DNA of 64,000 nt from Gemmatimonadota bacterium. Its GTDB lineage: Bacteria; Latescibacterota; UBA2968; GCA-2709665. Location of the stretch: the NCBI GenBank assembly GCA_028874335.1, contig JAPPJY010000016.1:231180-295179 (forward strand), given 5' to 3'. A program made the position numbers and the translations under genes. Below the pieces are notes generated by a model. The model was not told the DNA's origin. It saw only the letters and a list, made by a program, of their open reading frames with translations, and searched no databases. Positions 38,990 through 49,158 of this stretch are shown one piece after another; the stretch's first letter is position 1, and every line of letters begins with the position of its first letter.

Positions 38990-41023
38990 ATGTTGCGACT
39001 CGCCCTGCTGTTCACAATCATCCTCTGCGTCGCCGGCCCTTCGGCGGCCGCAAAGCGGGACGCGTACAAAGTGGCGGCCCTGCTGGACTCCGCGGCTGAT
39101 ACCTCGCTGTCGCACATGAAGCGGGTGTCGCTGATGGAGCGGGCGGTCCGGTACGATCCATCAGGAAGGGCGATGCACGCGCTGGCCAGGCACTATCTGA
39201 GCCGTGGCACGGTGTTGTCCAGACGGTTCGCGAGGCAGTGGGTGCACAGGGCGATGAAGCGCGAACCGGAGAACGCCGCATACGTCAAGACGTACGCGGA
39301 GATCTACTGGCAGGCGGGTTCTCGCGATGAATTCTACGAGCAGATCCGCCGGGCAATCGCGCTTTCGCCGAATGACGCGGACGCCCTCTATCAGGCCGGA
39401 AGATACGCCGCCCGTGAGATGATGTACAATCTGGAACGGGAAACCCTGAAATCGGGCCCGGAACGGAAACGAAGGTTCAATTACGGGAATTACGGCATGG
39501 CAATGCGGGAACAGGCGATCGGATATCTGACCCGCGTGCTGGACATGGACCCGGAACATCGTCCCGCCCGGATTCTGCTGGGGCAGGTCTACCTTGAAGG
39601 CCATATGGCCGATCGGCTCGTGGCGCTGTTTGAAGATTATGCGGAACGTCATCCGGAAGACTGGGATGCCTATTTCTTTACCGGGCTGGGTTATCAGACG
39701 CGTGAAGACCTGGAAAGAGCCTTCGCCGCCTATTCGGAAGGCCTGGAACTGATGTCCGGGTTGGAACAGCAGTTCATCAGGTCGGTGGTGGTTTTGACGG
39801 ACCGGGAGGCGTTGAGAGACGGGGGTGAACTTCCTGACGAAGAGACCCTGCGCCGGTTCTGGACAGGCCGGGACCCCTTGTTCCTGACACCGGGAAACGA
39901 GCGTATGCTTGAACACTGCAGGCGAGTGGCGTATGCCAATCTGAGGTTTGCCGATCCGGACCGCGGCGTGGAGGGCTGGGAGACAGACCGCGGCCAGGTG
40001 TACATAAGGTATGGACAACCGGGCGCGCGAAACATCTATCTGGACCGGATGAATTACGTGCTGCTCCGCGAGACGTGGAGCTATCCGGGGTTCAGCATAA
40101 CGTTCGAACGCCTGGGTGAAAACAACTGGGACGTGCTGCAAGTTTCGATTCGGGGATCGGTACGGAGCAAATACAAGGATCTCGTGGAGCGGGTTCCCGA
40201 GTACTACAGCGACCCGTACTGGCTGAAACGGTACGACGCGCCCTTCGAGATCGCGAGGTTTCGCGGCGAGGACGGCAAGACCCGGGTGGAGCTGTATTAT
40301 GCGCTTTCCGGCGAGCACGTCGCACACCGTGAGGTCAGCTCGGGAATTCAGGCTGTGGATCTCAGGCAGGGCCTGTTCCTGTTTGACGAAGGATGGCAGG
40401 AAGTCAGGAAGACCATTTCACCCATTCACAGAATGCCGTGGATCGAAGGCAATGCCGTGCGGGATGGATACCTGTTCTGGGGCGAACGCCTTTCCATGGA
40501 TCCGGGGACGTACCACCTGGCGGTCGAAACGGAGGACCTGAACAAACACAGCCTGGGGACCCTTCGCGATTCGTTGCAGATCAGACGTTACGGCCGGGAC
40601 AGACTGGCAATCAGCGACCTGCTCCTGGCTCAGCGGGTTGTCGAGCAGGACGACCGCCCATTCGGCCGGGACAGGTTTATGGTGTTGCCCAACCCGTTGA
40701 AGCAGTGCCAGCGGGACGCCAGCATGTCGTTCTACTTCGAGGTCTACAATCTGAAGCGGGATGAGTTCGGCGCCACAAGTTACCGGATCACATACCAGAC
40801 CCGCCTGCTTCCTGAAAAATGGAAAGAGAAGGACGTAGTCATACCGGAGTGGACAACCGCCGTGACCAACTCGTACAGAGAGACGAGAGATTGGCAGCCG
40901 CACTATCTCACCCTGGATATGGATGGATCCACACCCGGACCATGGGCGTTCAGGGTAATCGTGGAGGACCGGCAGGCGGCGAGCAGGGCGGCAAGTTCAG
41001 CGGTATTTCGGGTGATGCCCTGA
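38990..41023 (+). CDS. TPR / GWxTD-domain secreted protein
   Basis: MLRLALLFTIILCVAGPSAA; GRDPLFLTPGNERMLEHCRRVAYANLRFADPDRGVEGWETDRGQVYIRYGQPGARN; FYFEVYNLKRDEFGATSYRITYQTR. Confidence 0.85.
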   Translation: MLRLALLFTIILCVAGPSAAAKRDAYKVAALLDSAADTSLSHMKRVSLMERAVRYDPSGRAMHALARHYLSRGTVLSRRFARQWVHRAMKREPENAAYVKTYAEIYWQAGSRDEFYEQIRRAIALSPNDADALYQAGRYAAREMMYNLERETLKSGPERKRRFNYGNYGMAMREQAIGYLTRVLDMDPEHRPARILLGQVYLEGHMADRLVALFEDYAERHPEDWDAYFFTGLGYQTREDLERAFAAYSEGLELMSGLEQQFIRSVVVLTDREALRDGGELPDEETLRRFWTGRDPLFLTPGNERMLEHCRRVAYANLRFADPDRGVEGWETDRGQVYIRYGQPGARNIYLDRMNYVLLRETWSYPGFSITFERLGENNWDVLQVSIRGSVRSKYKDLVERVPEYYSDPYWLKRYDAPFEIARFRGEDGKTRVELYYALSGEHVAHREVSSGIQAVDLRQGLFLFDEGWQEVRKTISPIHRMPWIEGNAVRDGYLFWGERLSMDPGTYHLAVETEDLNKHSLGTLRDSLQIRRYGRDRLAISDLLLAQRVVEQDDRPFGRDRFMVLPNPLKQCQRDASMSFYFEVYNLKRDEFGATSYRITYQTRLLPEKWKEKDVVIPEWTTAVTNSYRETRDWQPHYLTLDMDGSTPGPWAFRVIVEDRQAASRAASSAVFRVMP

Positions 41024-41117
41024 GCAACGCCGGAGAATCGGGCAGACAGGAAGGGCCGACGGGAATATCGTCGGCCTATTTTTATTTTGGCGGAAGGACG
41101 TCCGCCATCCATCGCGC

Positions 41118-43097
41118 CTAGTAGTTGTGCACGCCGTGCCCCTGGCCCGGAAACCAGACCGCGTCAACGAGGAAGGATAGCGTGATGGCCAGGACGTATC
41201 CGGTCAGAAGGCCCAGGAAGGCGGGCTGCCATTTTCTGTAGAGATTGACGCCGCCAACCTTGAGCAGTATGGCCTTGATCGCCCAGACGACGAAGATCGA
41301 AAAGAACGTGAGCTGGGTGTTCCATGAGAAGGCAATGGGAAATGCGATGGGATGAAACGGCCACCATGGCAGCCGGTAGTGCAGAAAGGTCAGCAGCGAC
41401 ATCGCGGCGGCGCCCACGCAGAACACGGCCAGACGCTCCCAACTGGTATCGAAAGGGCTTCTCATCTGGGTAACGGTGAGGTCGTACGCGAATCGTCCGG
41501 CGCTGGAGAAAGGCCAGGCGTTGAAATTGAATGCGCCCGTCCGATATCCGAGGAAGATGGTGAGGGCGAAGTCGGCCGCGAGACCCACGACCACGACCAG
41601 CGCGAGGGCGGGCACAAGCCGTCGCCGGTTGCGGCGGATGAGGTCCGCGAGTCGGACCACGTGCATGAAGGGCGCCGTAAAGGTGCCCTTGCCCTGGCAG
41701 ACAAGGCTGTACGTGAGGCTGATGCCGGACATGCTCGAGGGCGAAAGCGCACTGGTGCCGATCGTGTACAGGGCGGCGTACTGTTCGGTCAACGTGGTAC
41801 GCATATAGGCCAGGCCCGTCTCGCAGACGATTCGGGCGATGGAGAGGTAGTTGACGATCAGGGCGGGCACGAGCAGCGCGACGAGTTTACCCTGCATGCC
41901 CAATTGGGAGAAGAAGGCGCAGACGAAGATAAGGCTGCCGATGAGTCCGAACACGGCAAACCGGTACGAGAGCAGTTCGCCTGCGTCATCCGCGTCACCC
42001 TTCCCGAACGCCCTGGCGAAGACGGCCCTGATGTGGGTGCGGGCGGTCCAGAGATTCCACAGCACCAGCACGGTCAGCGCACCGAAGCCCTGCCAGGCCG
42101 TGACCTCGGTTTCGGCGGAGAAGTTGAGCGGCTTGCGCGGGATCACGTATCCGATGCGGTTGATAATGCCGTTTTCGAACCAGAAAAACAGCACGAAGAA
42201 AACCCAGATCGAGAACAGGATATTCAGGTTGGCGAAGTACGCAAATCCGGCTGTCAGAAAATTGATGCGGGTGTTGACGCGAGGAAAGCCTTTCGCAAAG
42301 ACGACCCATTTGCCCTGCAGAGGGATCTTGGGCACGACCGGCCAGAAATAGTTGAGAATATTCCAGGAAATGGCGCCGAATCCCACGCCGAAGCCACCCC
42401 AGAAAAGACCGCCGCGCAGGGCATCCGGAAGTAAACCGCCACGGCTCCCGCGTGTGAGCGTGGCCCCCACGGAAGCAAGCGGAAAGACCAGGCGTTCGTT
42501 CCGCACCCACTGCTTCCGGAGGATTACCGCAATGCAGAACAGGAGGGTGCAAAGGGCCAAAAGGAAGAAGATCCAGCTGATGAGCGGCGCGATCCATGCG
42601 TGATACGGCGCCTGTTGCCCTTCGGGCAGACCCTCGTAAAACCAGGTCATCGCGTGATTTTCATTCGAAGGCACGGCCCACGCGGGCATATTGGGGTGGA
42701 GATAGTTGGCCCACTGGTTCTCCGGCGTGGCGAAATAGTAGACGCCCGAGAGAATGCCCAGTAGGAAGCCCGTGATGCCCGACGTCGGTACCACGGCGCC
42801 GACGAACCCCATTGCCAGGATGGTGAGCAGTTCGGACGACTGGAGGGCGCTGGGCGGACGGAGGCGGCGGACGAAGCCGTTGACGATGACCAGCAGGAGA
42901 AACGTGGCGAAGAGGGCGAGGGGAAAAAAGGAGAGTTGCATCCGCGAGGCGTGGATGACGTATTCGGTGGTTGAAATCCAGAAATTGACGACGAGTACGA
43001 GCAGCAGTCCGATGCCGACGGCGCGAAGCGTCACCGCGTCGGTCTTCAGTGCCGCTTGGGATTCGGACTCCGCTCGAGTTGCGGAACTCTGCGCCAT
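41118..43097 (-). CDS. Large polytopic membrane protein (DUF6785/DUF6784-like), paralog 1
   Basis: AVGIGLLLVLVVNFWISTTEYVIHASRMQLSFFPLALFATF; ATPENQWANYLHPNMPAWAVPSN; LRKQWVRNERLVFPL; C-term AVWFPGQGHGVHNY. Confidence 0.7.
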   Translation of the reverse strand: MAQSSATRAESESQAALKTDAVTLRAVGIGLLLVLVVNFWISTTEYVIHASRMQLSFFPLALFATFLLLVIVNGFVRRLRPPSALQSSELLTILAMGFVGAVVPTSGITGFLLGILSGVYYFATPENQWANYLHPNMPAWAVPSNENHAMTWFYEGLPEGQQAPYHAWIAPLISWIFFLLALCTLLFCIAVILRKQWVRNERLVFPLASVGATLTRGSRGGLLPDALRGGLFWGGFGVGFGAISWNILNYFWPVVPKIPLQGKWVVFAKGFPRVNTRINFLTAGFAYFANLNILFSIWVFFVLFFWFENGIINRIGYVIPRKPLNFSAETEVTAWQGFGALTVLVLWNLWTARTHIRAVFARAFGKGDADDAGELLSYRFAVFGLIGSLIFVCAFFSQLGMQGKLVALLVPALIVNYLSIARIVCETGLAYMRTTLTEQYAALYTIGTSALSPSSMSGISLTYSLVCQGKGTFTAPFMHVVRLADLIRRNRRRLVPALALVVVVGLAADFALTIFLGYRTGAFNFNAWPFSSAGRFAYDLTVTQMRSPFDTSWERLAVFCVGAAAMSLLTFLHYRLPWWPFHPIAFPIAFSWNTQLTFFSIFVVWAIKAILLKVGGVNLYRKWQPAFLGLLTGYVLAITLSFLVDAVWFPGQGHGVHNY

Positions 43098-43131
43098 CTT
43101 TCCCTTTCTGCTGATCCCGCCGCCAGAGGCC

Positions 43132-43155
43132 GGGCGCCCACAAGGGACGCCCCTA
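43132..43155. repeat. Short palindromic GGGCGcCC-acaa-GGgaCGCCC element
   Basis: gggcgcccacaagggacgcccctacaa resembles gggcaaccacaagggttgcccctacaa at 651-676. Confidence 0.5.
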
Positions 43156-43269
43156 CAATGGGAGGCGGCGGGATTTTTCGCCAATGCATAGAATCGAGAG
43201 GATTCTTCTTGCTCCCGCCTTCATCCTGTCGATCCTGTCCATCCATGTTTGTTTCGTCTTCTTAATTGC

Positions 43270-44238
43270 CTAAGAATCCCCGGGTTCCGTCAGTTTCCAT
43301 CCTGGATTCGTGCCCCCCTGCATATCAGGCGGAAGGGGTTCCGCCAGTTTGTCGTAGAGATCGGGGCGCCGCGCGCGCAGATACCGGTACCCTGAGGAGA
43401 CCGGTATCTTGTCGGGCGTGAGCAATCCCACCACCACGTCGTCCTCAAGCGCATCCGACTCGACCAGGACTTCGCCGAACGGATCCAGGATCATCGCATT
43501 GCCGTTCTTGACGGTATCGTGATCCACGCCAATGGGATTCGTATAAACGGCGTAGACGCCGTTTTCGTAGGCGCGGGCAGGCAGCCAGCGCATGAGCCAG
43601 CCCCGTCCCTTCGGTCCGTTGAATTCCTGCCGGAGCGAAACCGGGTCGCGATGGCGGTTGTCCCAGAGCGCGCGGTCGATGACGCCCCTGCCGGGCATGG
43701 CGGAGGGCAGGCCGCATGTGACGTGCGGCATGAAGACGACCTCCGCGCCCATCATGGCGGTCAGGCGGACGTTTTCGGGCAGGTTGTTGTCGTAGCAGAT
43801 CAGGATGCCCGCGCGGCAGCCGCGGAGTTCGAAAACGGTGAATGCGTCGCCGGAATCGATAAACTTGCTGATGAAGGCGTGCAGCTTGCGATGCTTCGCG
43901 ACGTAGCCATCCGGATCCACGGCGACATAGGTGTTGTAGAGCGCATCGCGTTCCGTTTCCACAAGGCCGGCCAGGATGGCGACGTCATATTCACGCGCGA
44001 TTTCGATAAGGCGGTTCGTGGAGGGGCCGCCCGGAACGGGCTCGGCCAGTTCGGCGATTCGGGAACGCGGGAGGGTCTGCAGAAAGGTGTAACCGGGAAT
44101 ACAGCACTCGTGGAAGGAAACGATTTCGGCGCCTGCGTCGGTGGCCCGCCTCGTAAGGGCGTCGATGCGGGAAAGGTTGTAGGTTTTGTCGGCATCCCGC
44201 GCTTCGAACTGGGCGGCGCCGATTCTGATGTCGCGCAT
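43270..44238 (-). CDS. Carbon-nitrogen hydrolase (nitrilase superfamily)
   Basis: MRDIRIGAAQFEARDADKTYNLSRIDALTRRATDAGAEIVSFHECCIPGY; KHRKLH; CRAGILICYDNNLPENVRL. Confidence 0.88.
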   Translation of the reverse strand: MRDIRIGAAQFEARDADKTYNLSRIDALTRRATDAGAEIVSFHECCIPGYTFLQTLPRSRIAELAEPVPGGPSTNRLIEIAREYDVAILAGLVETERDALYNTYVAVDPDGYVAKHRKLHAFISKFIDSGDAFTVFELRGCRAGILICYDNNLPENVRLTAMMGAEVVFMPHVTCGLPSAMPGRGVIDRALWDNRHRDPVSLRQEFNGPKGRGWLMRWLPARAYENGVYAVYTNPIGVDHDTVKNGNAMILDPFGEVLVESDALEDDVVVGLLTPDKIPVSSGYRYLRARRPDLYDKLAEPLPPDMQGGTNPGWKLTEPGDS

Positions 44239-44325
44239 GAGATCCCAATCTCGCAGCCGGCCGGATGTATCAAGACAACATCTCGGAGTCTCCAGCCCGG
44301 CTGTTCCGAGGGTAGGGAACGGGGC

Positions 44326-45267
44326 TCAGACCGTTCCGTCCACCAGCCCCTTCATATAGCCGATGGCATAGAGCCTGCCCATGAGGGTGTAACCGGGCGG
44401 GTCGTTGTCTTCCCCGGACAGCACCGGCACGTGATCGGGGCGTATGGGCCCGGTGAAACCGATATCCCGGTACGCGCGGATGCACTCGGCCATGTCGGTG
44501 TCGCCCTCGTCGTGGAAGGTTTCCTCGAAGCTGGGTACGGTTCCTCTCACGTCGCGGAAGTGGGAAAAATGGATCCTGTCCCCAAAGCGGCGGATGGCTG
44601 CCGGCACGTCGGCGCCCATCGCGGCGAAGTTGCCCTGGCAGAAGGTAATGCCGTTGTATTCGCTGGGAACCATGTCGATGACGCGCTGGAACGCGTCTAT
44701 GCTGGTGATGATGCGGCCGATTCCCCGGACGGGCGAGAGGGGCGGATCGTCCGGGTGCAGCGCCTGCCTGACGTCGGCCTCTTCGGCCACGGGAATGACA
44801 CGCTCGAGAAAGTACGCCAGGGTTTCCCAGAGCAGTGCTTCGCTCACTTCCCCGTATTTCGTAGGGGGCGCGTCCTGCATCAGCGTGTCATCGTAGCTGC
44901 TCACAAACGCATCTCCCCGGCCGCGCGTGGTGAACGAGGTACGCATCCAGTTGAATACCGCCATCCAGTTCCAGCACATGATCCCGATACCGGCCGCGCC
45001 CAGGTTGCGGATGGTCTGGCAGTACGCGTCGATATCCGCGTCACGGCCATCCAGACCCAGCGTGATGCGGTTCGAGATCAGTACGGACTCCACCACGGAC
45101 CACGTGAGACCCGCGTCCGCGATGCGTTGCTTGTGATGTACGATGGCGTCAAAATCCCAGACCGGGCCGCCCCCGGGGAGCGTCGTTACAAGGTCGGTAA
45201 CGCCTATCTGACGGGCGAGGGCCATCCGTTCTTCGTCGAGGGGCGACAGGACGAGTGCGAATCTCAT
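44326..45267 (-). CDS. Mannonate dehydratase (UxuA)-like
   Basis: GLTWSVVESVLISNRITLGLDGRDADIDAYCQTIRNLGAAGIGIMCWNWMAVFNWMRT; HPDDPPLSPVRGIGRIITS; GITFCQGNFAAMG; IHFSHFRDVRGT. Confidence 0.82.
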   Translation of the reverse strand: MRFALVLSPLDEERMALARQIGVTDLVTTLPGGGPVWDFDAIVHHKQRIADAGLTWSVVESVLISNRITLGLDGRDADIDAYCQTIRNLGAAGIGIMCWNWMAVFNWMRTSFTTRGRGDAFVSSYDDTLMQDAPPTKYGEVSEALLWETLAYFLERVIPVAEEADVRQALHPDDPPLSPVRGIGRIITSIDAFQRVIDMVPSEYNGITFCQGNFAAMGADVPAAIRRFGDRIHFSHFRDVRGTVPSFEETFHDEGDTDMAECIRAYRDIGFTGPIRPDHVPVLSGEDNDPPGYTLMGRLYAIGYMKGLVDGTV

Positions 45268-45352
45268 TGGATTGGTCTCCGGAATCGGGTGTATGGACGG
45301 CGTGATGACATGTCGATCGTGCCACGGTTGAAAGGTCTACCAATTTATACGA

Positions 45353-48300
45353 TCAGGGATTGTTGCGCAAATCGAATGCCTCCGGATCGAGACGGAAGGC
45401 GCTCACGCTGCCGCCGTCCGTCCCCACCAGAAGCCCGGACCCTCCGGGAAGCGTCAGACGGTTCAACACGGTAACGCCAGCTTCCATACGGTGGCTGCCC
45501 ACGACCTCTCCGTCGAGAGAAAGAAATACAACCCAGCCCTCGGTCGTCCCGGCTGCGAGCATATTCGCTCCGCCGGTTTCGAGAAGGACCAGACCGGTCA
45601 CTCCGCCGTCGAGGTCCCGGCGCCAGCGCTTCCCGCCGTCGCCGCTCAACAGCGCCACGTGCCCGCTTACACTCCCTGCCGCTAATCCGTTCCCGCCAAC
45701 GGTCACGCCGTTCCGGACGTCGTCTCCCAGGTTGGCCGTCCAGAGGACCTCTCCCGAAGTCGAATCCACCGTGTAGACGTTTCCGTCCATGGCGCCGTAA
45801 ACCGATTCCTTCACGCCGTCGCCATTCAGGTCCGCCAGGGCCAGCGCCGTAAAACAGGGACCTCCGTTAACCGTCCACCGGATCCTCCCGTCGGCCTCCA
45901 GCAGATTCGAGGTGTAATATTCGGCGCCCACCAGGATTTCCTGCCTTCCGTCTCCCTCCACGTCGCCGACCACCATCGTCCGCGCGGCGTGGTGTTCGAT
46001 CTGCCGCTGCCAGACTTCCTCTCCATCCGGCGCCAGCGCCCACACCAGCCACCCGTCCGTGGCTGTCAGGATCACCTGATTTCCGTCACCGGTGAGATCT
46101 GCCGTCGTCACCGCGTTCACATTCTGATCCACCCCGTGCGACTCCGAAAACCGGCGCTTCCAGCAGACCCCGCCTCCGGAATCGAACAGCGTCAGCGCGC
46201 GGTCCCTTCCACCAGCCAGAAGCCGTCCTTCCTTCAGATCCGCGAGATGCACGGCGCGCACTTCGGCGCGCGTTTCGCGCGTCCAGCGAATCCGCCCGTC
46301 GGGGTCCAGCACGAGTACCTGCCCGCTGCCCGTCCCAACCGCAATCGAGTCAGCCTTCGCATCGGCGCATCGGACCGGTCCCCGGACCTGCGCCTCCCAC
46401 AAACGCCTGAGGGACGTATCTTTCGGCACGAAACCGTGTATTCCCGGCGCCCTGCGATGCTCGTAAGGCGTGCCGGACCGGACGGCATCGCGCAGGACGT
46501 CCTCAAGACCGGCTTCCAGGCTGATCCGATGGGTTCCGGCCGTGAGTTTGTCCGCCTCTGGTTCCACCACTCCGTCAAAACAGATGCCCGCGGTCCGAAC
46601 CCGGGTCCCCTTGCTTGCGCGGACTTCACCGGCTCTCTCGCCCGGATACAGTACGATGTGCACCGGCACGTCGCTTTCAAACACCGCGCCGTTCGCCCAC
46701 AGACCGGTCGCGTCAAGCAGTATCAGGTTCGATTCGGTCAACGCGAAAGCGGCGGCGGCGACCCTGAACCCGCCTATTCGCGCTTCCCCGCCGTCAACGC
46801 CGAATACGGTCAGGCCGTCCGGGTGCGCCACCCTGACACTGCCCTCTCCGATGCGCTCGATCCGCCACGCATCGATCTCCGCTTCCGACCCCGCCACCAT
46901 CAGGTTGAAATACCGTTCAACGTGTCCGGGCCGCCCGTGCAGCGCCTTGTGCTGGCTGAAGATCCGGATCGGACCGTCGGCAAACGCATACGATTCGTAG
47001 GGGTCGGTTCCCGCAACGCGGGCTTCCTCAGTCAGGAGCGACTTTTCTGAATCATCCGCATTCAGGATCCGGAAATACACGCCTTCCTGTTCCACCGTCA
47101 GTTCACATCCGTCCTGCCTGACCTCGCCAAGCGTCCGCCACAGGCATCTCAGATCGTAATCCGCGTTATTGAGCAGCCTCAGCGCGTCCGCGATCAGAAA
47201 GAACCCGCCCTTCACCCAGAAGATATCCCGTGTCCAATCCAGTCCGTTGTAGTCCGGCACGTCCGTACGCGTGAAGGCGGTCTCTCCGAACGCCTCCACC
47301 CACTTCAACGCCACCAGCGGCGGCATATCCACGGTTTCTCCGTCACAGATGGACACGACAGACGAGTGGTGCCTGGGCCGCTTCCAGATATAGTCCAGAT
47401 CCGCCAGCCACATCCGCCCCTTCCACGTGAGCCGCCCGATCGAGTTTCCGTCCTCGTGTCCGTGGGCGAAGGTTGACGTCCCGTCCAACAGCAGGTATTC
47501 ATCATCGCTGTCGAATCCTCCGCGCATGACCAGCTTGTCGAACGCTTCCTCGATCGGCACTTTCGTGCCGCCGCGCGCGTGCCGCTCCACCCACTCGTAA
47601 AGCGAACGGTTGAACGGCGCCACGGTGACTCCTGCCAGCCGATCGGGCGTGCGTTTCGGAAGCGCGCGGTAATAGCAGCCGGGATACGAAGCGCCGCCCA
47701 TCCAGTCCAGCGCCCAGAGGTAGCTCCCGTCTTCATAGTACCACGCCGCTGTGCATAGGGCCATCGCGAGCTCGAGCGATATCGTCTTGTTCTTGAGCGC
47801 CACGGCGTACCGACCCTGCTCGATATAGGACCACATATCGCCGAAGCTCACCGGAACGCCGAGATTGTCCGTCACCTGTATGCCGTAGTCGGCAAAGGCC
47901 CGGAGCTGGCCGTTCTCCAGGAAGCGAAAGTCGTCCCGCTTCAAATCGTAGATCACCAGGTGATACGGCGCCAGCCAGCAGTAGCCCCACCATCCACCGC
48001 CCGCATCGTCGTTCGGCTTGTAGCTGTGCGCCTGGCCGTCGAAAACCGCCCTGGAGAACCGGATCTGCTTTTCGAATCCCGTGATCGCGTAATAGTTCTG
48101 GAAATACTCCGCGCAAATCGAACCGCTCAGCCCCGCGAACGTCCAGTGGTTCTGCCGGATTTCCAGAGGCGGCGGCGTTTCGGCCTTGAAATAGCGCGTG
48201 CCGGCCACGTAGTTTGCGAGCCCCCACAACACATTGGTGATTCGAAGGCGTTCCGCGTCAGTAAACGCATCGCTCTCCTCGATCAGGTCCCAGACCAGGA

Positions 48301-49024
48301 ACAGCCGCCACGCCCAGGAATAGATGAACAGCATATGTTCGAAGAGCCAGTTCCCGCCGTAGCGGTCCCTTACGAGATCCTCATAGTGGAAAAGCGCGTC
48401 CCGGAACATCCGCGCGCAGCCGGGATCGTGGGTCAGGTGGTGGACAAGCCCCAGGAATGTGCCCTGCTCTACGGGATAGTAGCTGAGATTGTCCCTGTAC
48501 ATCTCCGCCACCCATTCGCGGAACGCCTCCGGCGTCATCTCCGGCAGCAGCGTCTCGTGGACCTCCGACCGAGACCGATTGGTGTATCCCAGCCGCCCCC
48601 CGGTCTCTCTCAGTACGCCTTCCAGCACTTCGACCGCGTTGGCCGCGCCCTCCAGCGTGCTGCCGCCAACCAGCAACGCGTTATAGCCGCAATTCTCCGG
48701 ATTATGCACCGTCCGGACCGCATACCCGTCCCCGCCGGGATAAAATTCGTCCAGGAACGCATACTGCCGCCGGTAGAGCGCCATGATGGAACCGTTGACC
48801 ATCGCATTGCCCAGCAGTACGCGGTGCCGGCCATCCGGCAGGGGCGCCAGGCTTTCAGGATCCACGATCGGCAGGTCCACGCCCGCATGCGCGCGGATCA
48901 TCTTACGCAGCCGCCGGCCAAGACGCGCCCATTCCGGCTCTACCGGCGCCACGATCTCCGCCCCTTCCCGGAAATCCGTGGTCAGATGCATCTCTTTCAG
49001 CATTTCAATCCGATCTCCTGCCAT
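45353..49024 (-). CDS. Large polysaccharide-lyase-like (heparinase/alginate-lyase type) protein with C-terminal beta-propeller
   Basis: 1223 aa; alpha-toroid-like N-half; C-term DLTGDGNQVILTATDGWLVWALAPDGEEVWQRQIE / DVEGDGRQEILVGAEYYTSNLLEADGRIRW / DLNGDGVKESVYGAMDGNVYTVDSTSGEVLWTANLGD repeats. Confidence 0.6.
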   Translation of the reverse strand: MAGDRIEMLKEMHLTTDFREGAEIVAPVEPEWARLGRRLRKMIRAHAGVDLPIVDPESLAPLPDGRHRVLLGNAMVNGSIMALYRRQYAFLDEFYPGGDGYAVRTVHNPENCGYNALLVGGSTLEGAANAVEVLEGVLRETGGRLGYTNRSRSEVHETLLPEMTPEAFREWVAEMYRDNLSYYPVEQGTFLGLVHHLTHDPGCARMFRDALFHYEDLVRDRYGGNWLFEHMLFIYSWAWRLFLVWDLIEESDAFTDAERLRITNVLWGLANYVAGTRYFKAETPPPLEIRQNHWTFAGLSGSICAEYFQNYYAITGFEKQIRFSRAVFDGQAHSYKPNDDAGGGWWGYCWLAPYHLVIYDLKRDDFRFLENGQLRAFADYGIQVTDNLGVPVSFGDMWSYIEQGRYAVALKNKTISLELAMALCTAAWYYEDGSYLWALDWMGGASYPGCYYRALPKRTPDRLAGVTVAPFNRSLYEWVERHARGGTKVPIEEAFDKLVMRGGFDSDDEYLLLDGTSTFAHGHEDGNSIGRLTWKGRMWLADLDYIWKRPRHHSSVVSICDGETVDMPPLVALKWVEAFGETAFTRTDVPDYNGLDWTRDIFWVKGGFFLIADALRLLNNADYDLRCLWRTLGEVRQDGCELTVEQEGVYFRILNADDSEKSLLTEEARVAGTDPYESYAFADGPIRIFSQHKALHGRPGHVERYFNLMVAGSEAEIDAWRIERIGEGSVRVAHPDGLTVFGVDGGEARIGGFRVAAAAFALTESNLILLDATGLWANGAVFESDVPVHIVLYPGERAGEVRASKGTRVRTAGICFDGVVEPEADKLTAGTHRISLEAGLEDVLRDAVRSGTPYEHRRAPGIHGFVPKDTSLRRLWEAQVRGPVRCADAKADSIAVGTGSGQVLVLDPDGRIRWTRETRAEVRAVHLADLKEGRLLAGGRDRALTLFDSGGGVCWKRRFSESHGVDQNVNAVTTADLTGDGNQVILTATDGWLVWALAPDGEEVWQRQIEHHAARTMVVGDVEGDGRQEILVGAEYYTSNLLEADGRIRWTVNGGPCFTALALADLNGDGVKESVYGAMDGNVYTVDSTSGEVLWTANLGDDVRNGVTVGGNGLAAGSVSGHVALLSGDGGKRWRRDLDGGVTGLVLLETGGANMLAAGTTEGWVVFLSLDGEVVGSHRMEAGVTVLNRLTLPGGSGLLVGTDGGSVSAFRLDPEAFDLRNNP

Positions 49025-49046
49025 CGCGCATTCCTTCCTGGCCGCC

Positions 49047-49155
49047 TCGGGTCTCGAACCCGCTCTCGCTTCCTGCCGCTAATCCCTTTCCGACAACCAC
49101 CGGTCCGTACCTGACGACGTCGCACAGATTCGCCCGTGACACGAACTCTCTCCAT
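49047..49155 (-). pseudogene. Beta-propeller blade remnant
   Basis: Minus translation WREFVSRANLCDVVRYGPVVVGKGLAAGSESG aligns with LWTANLGDDVRNGVTVGGNGLAAGSVSG of the 45353..49024 protein. Confidence 0.55.
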
Positions 49156-49158
49156 TGC

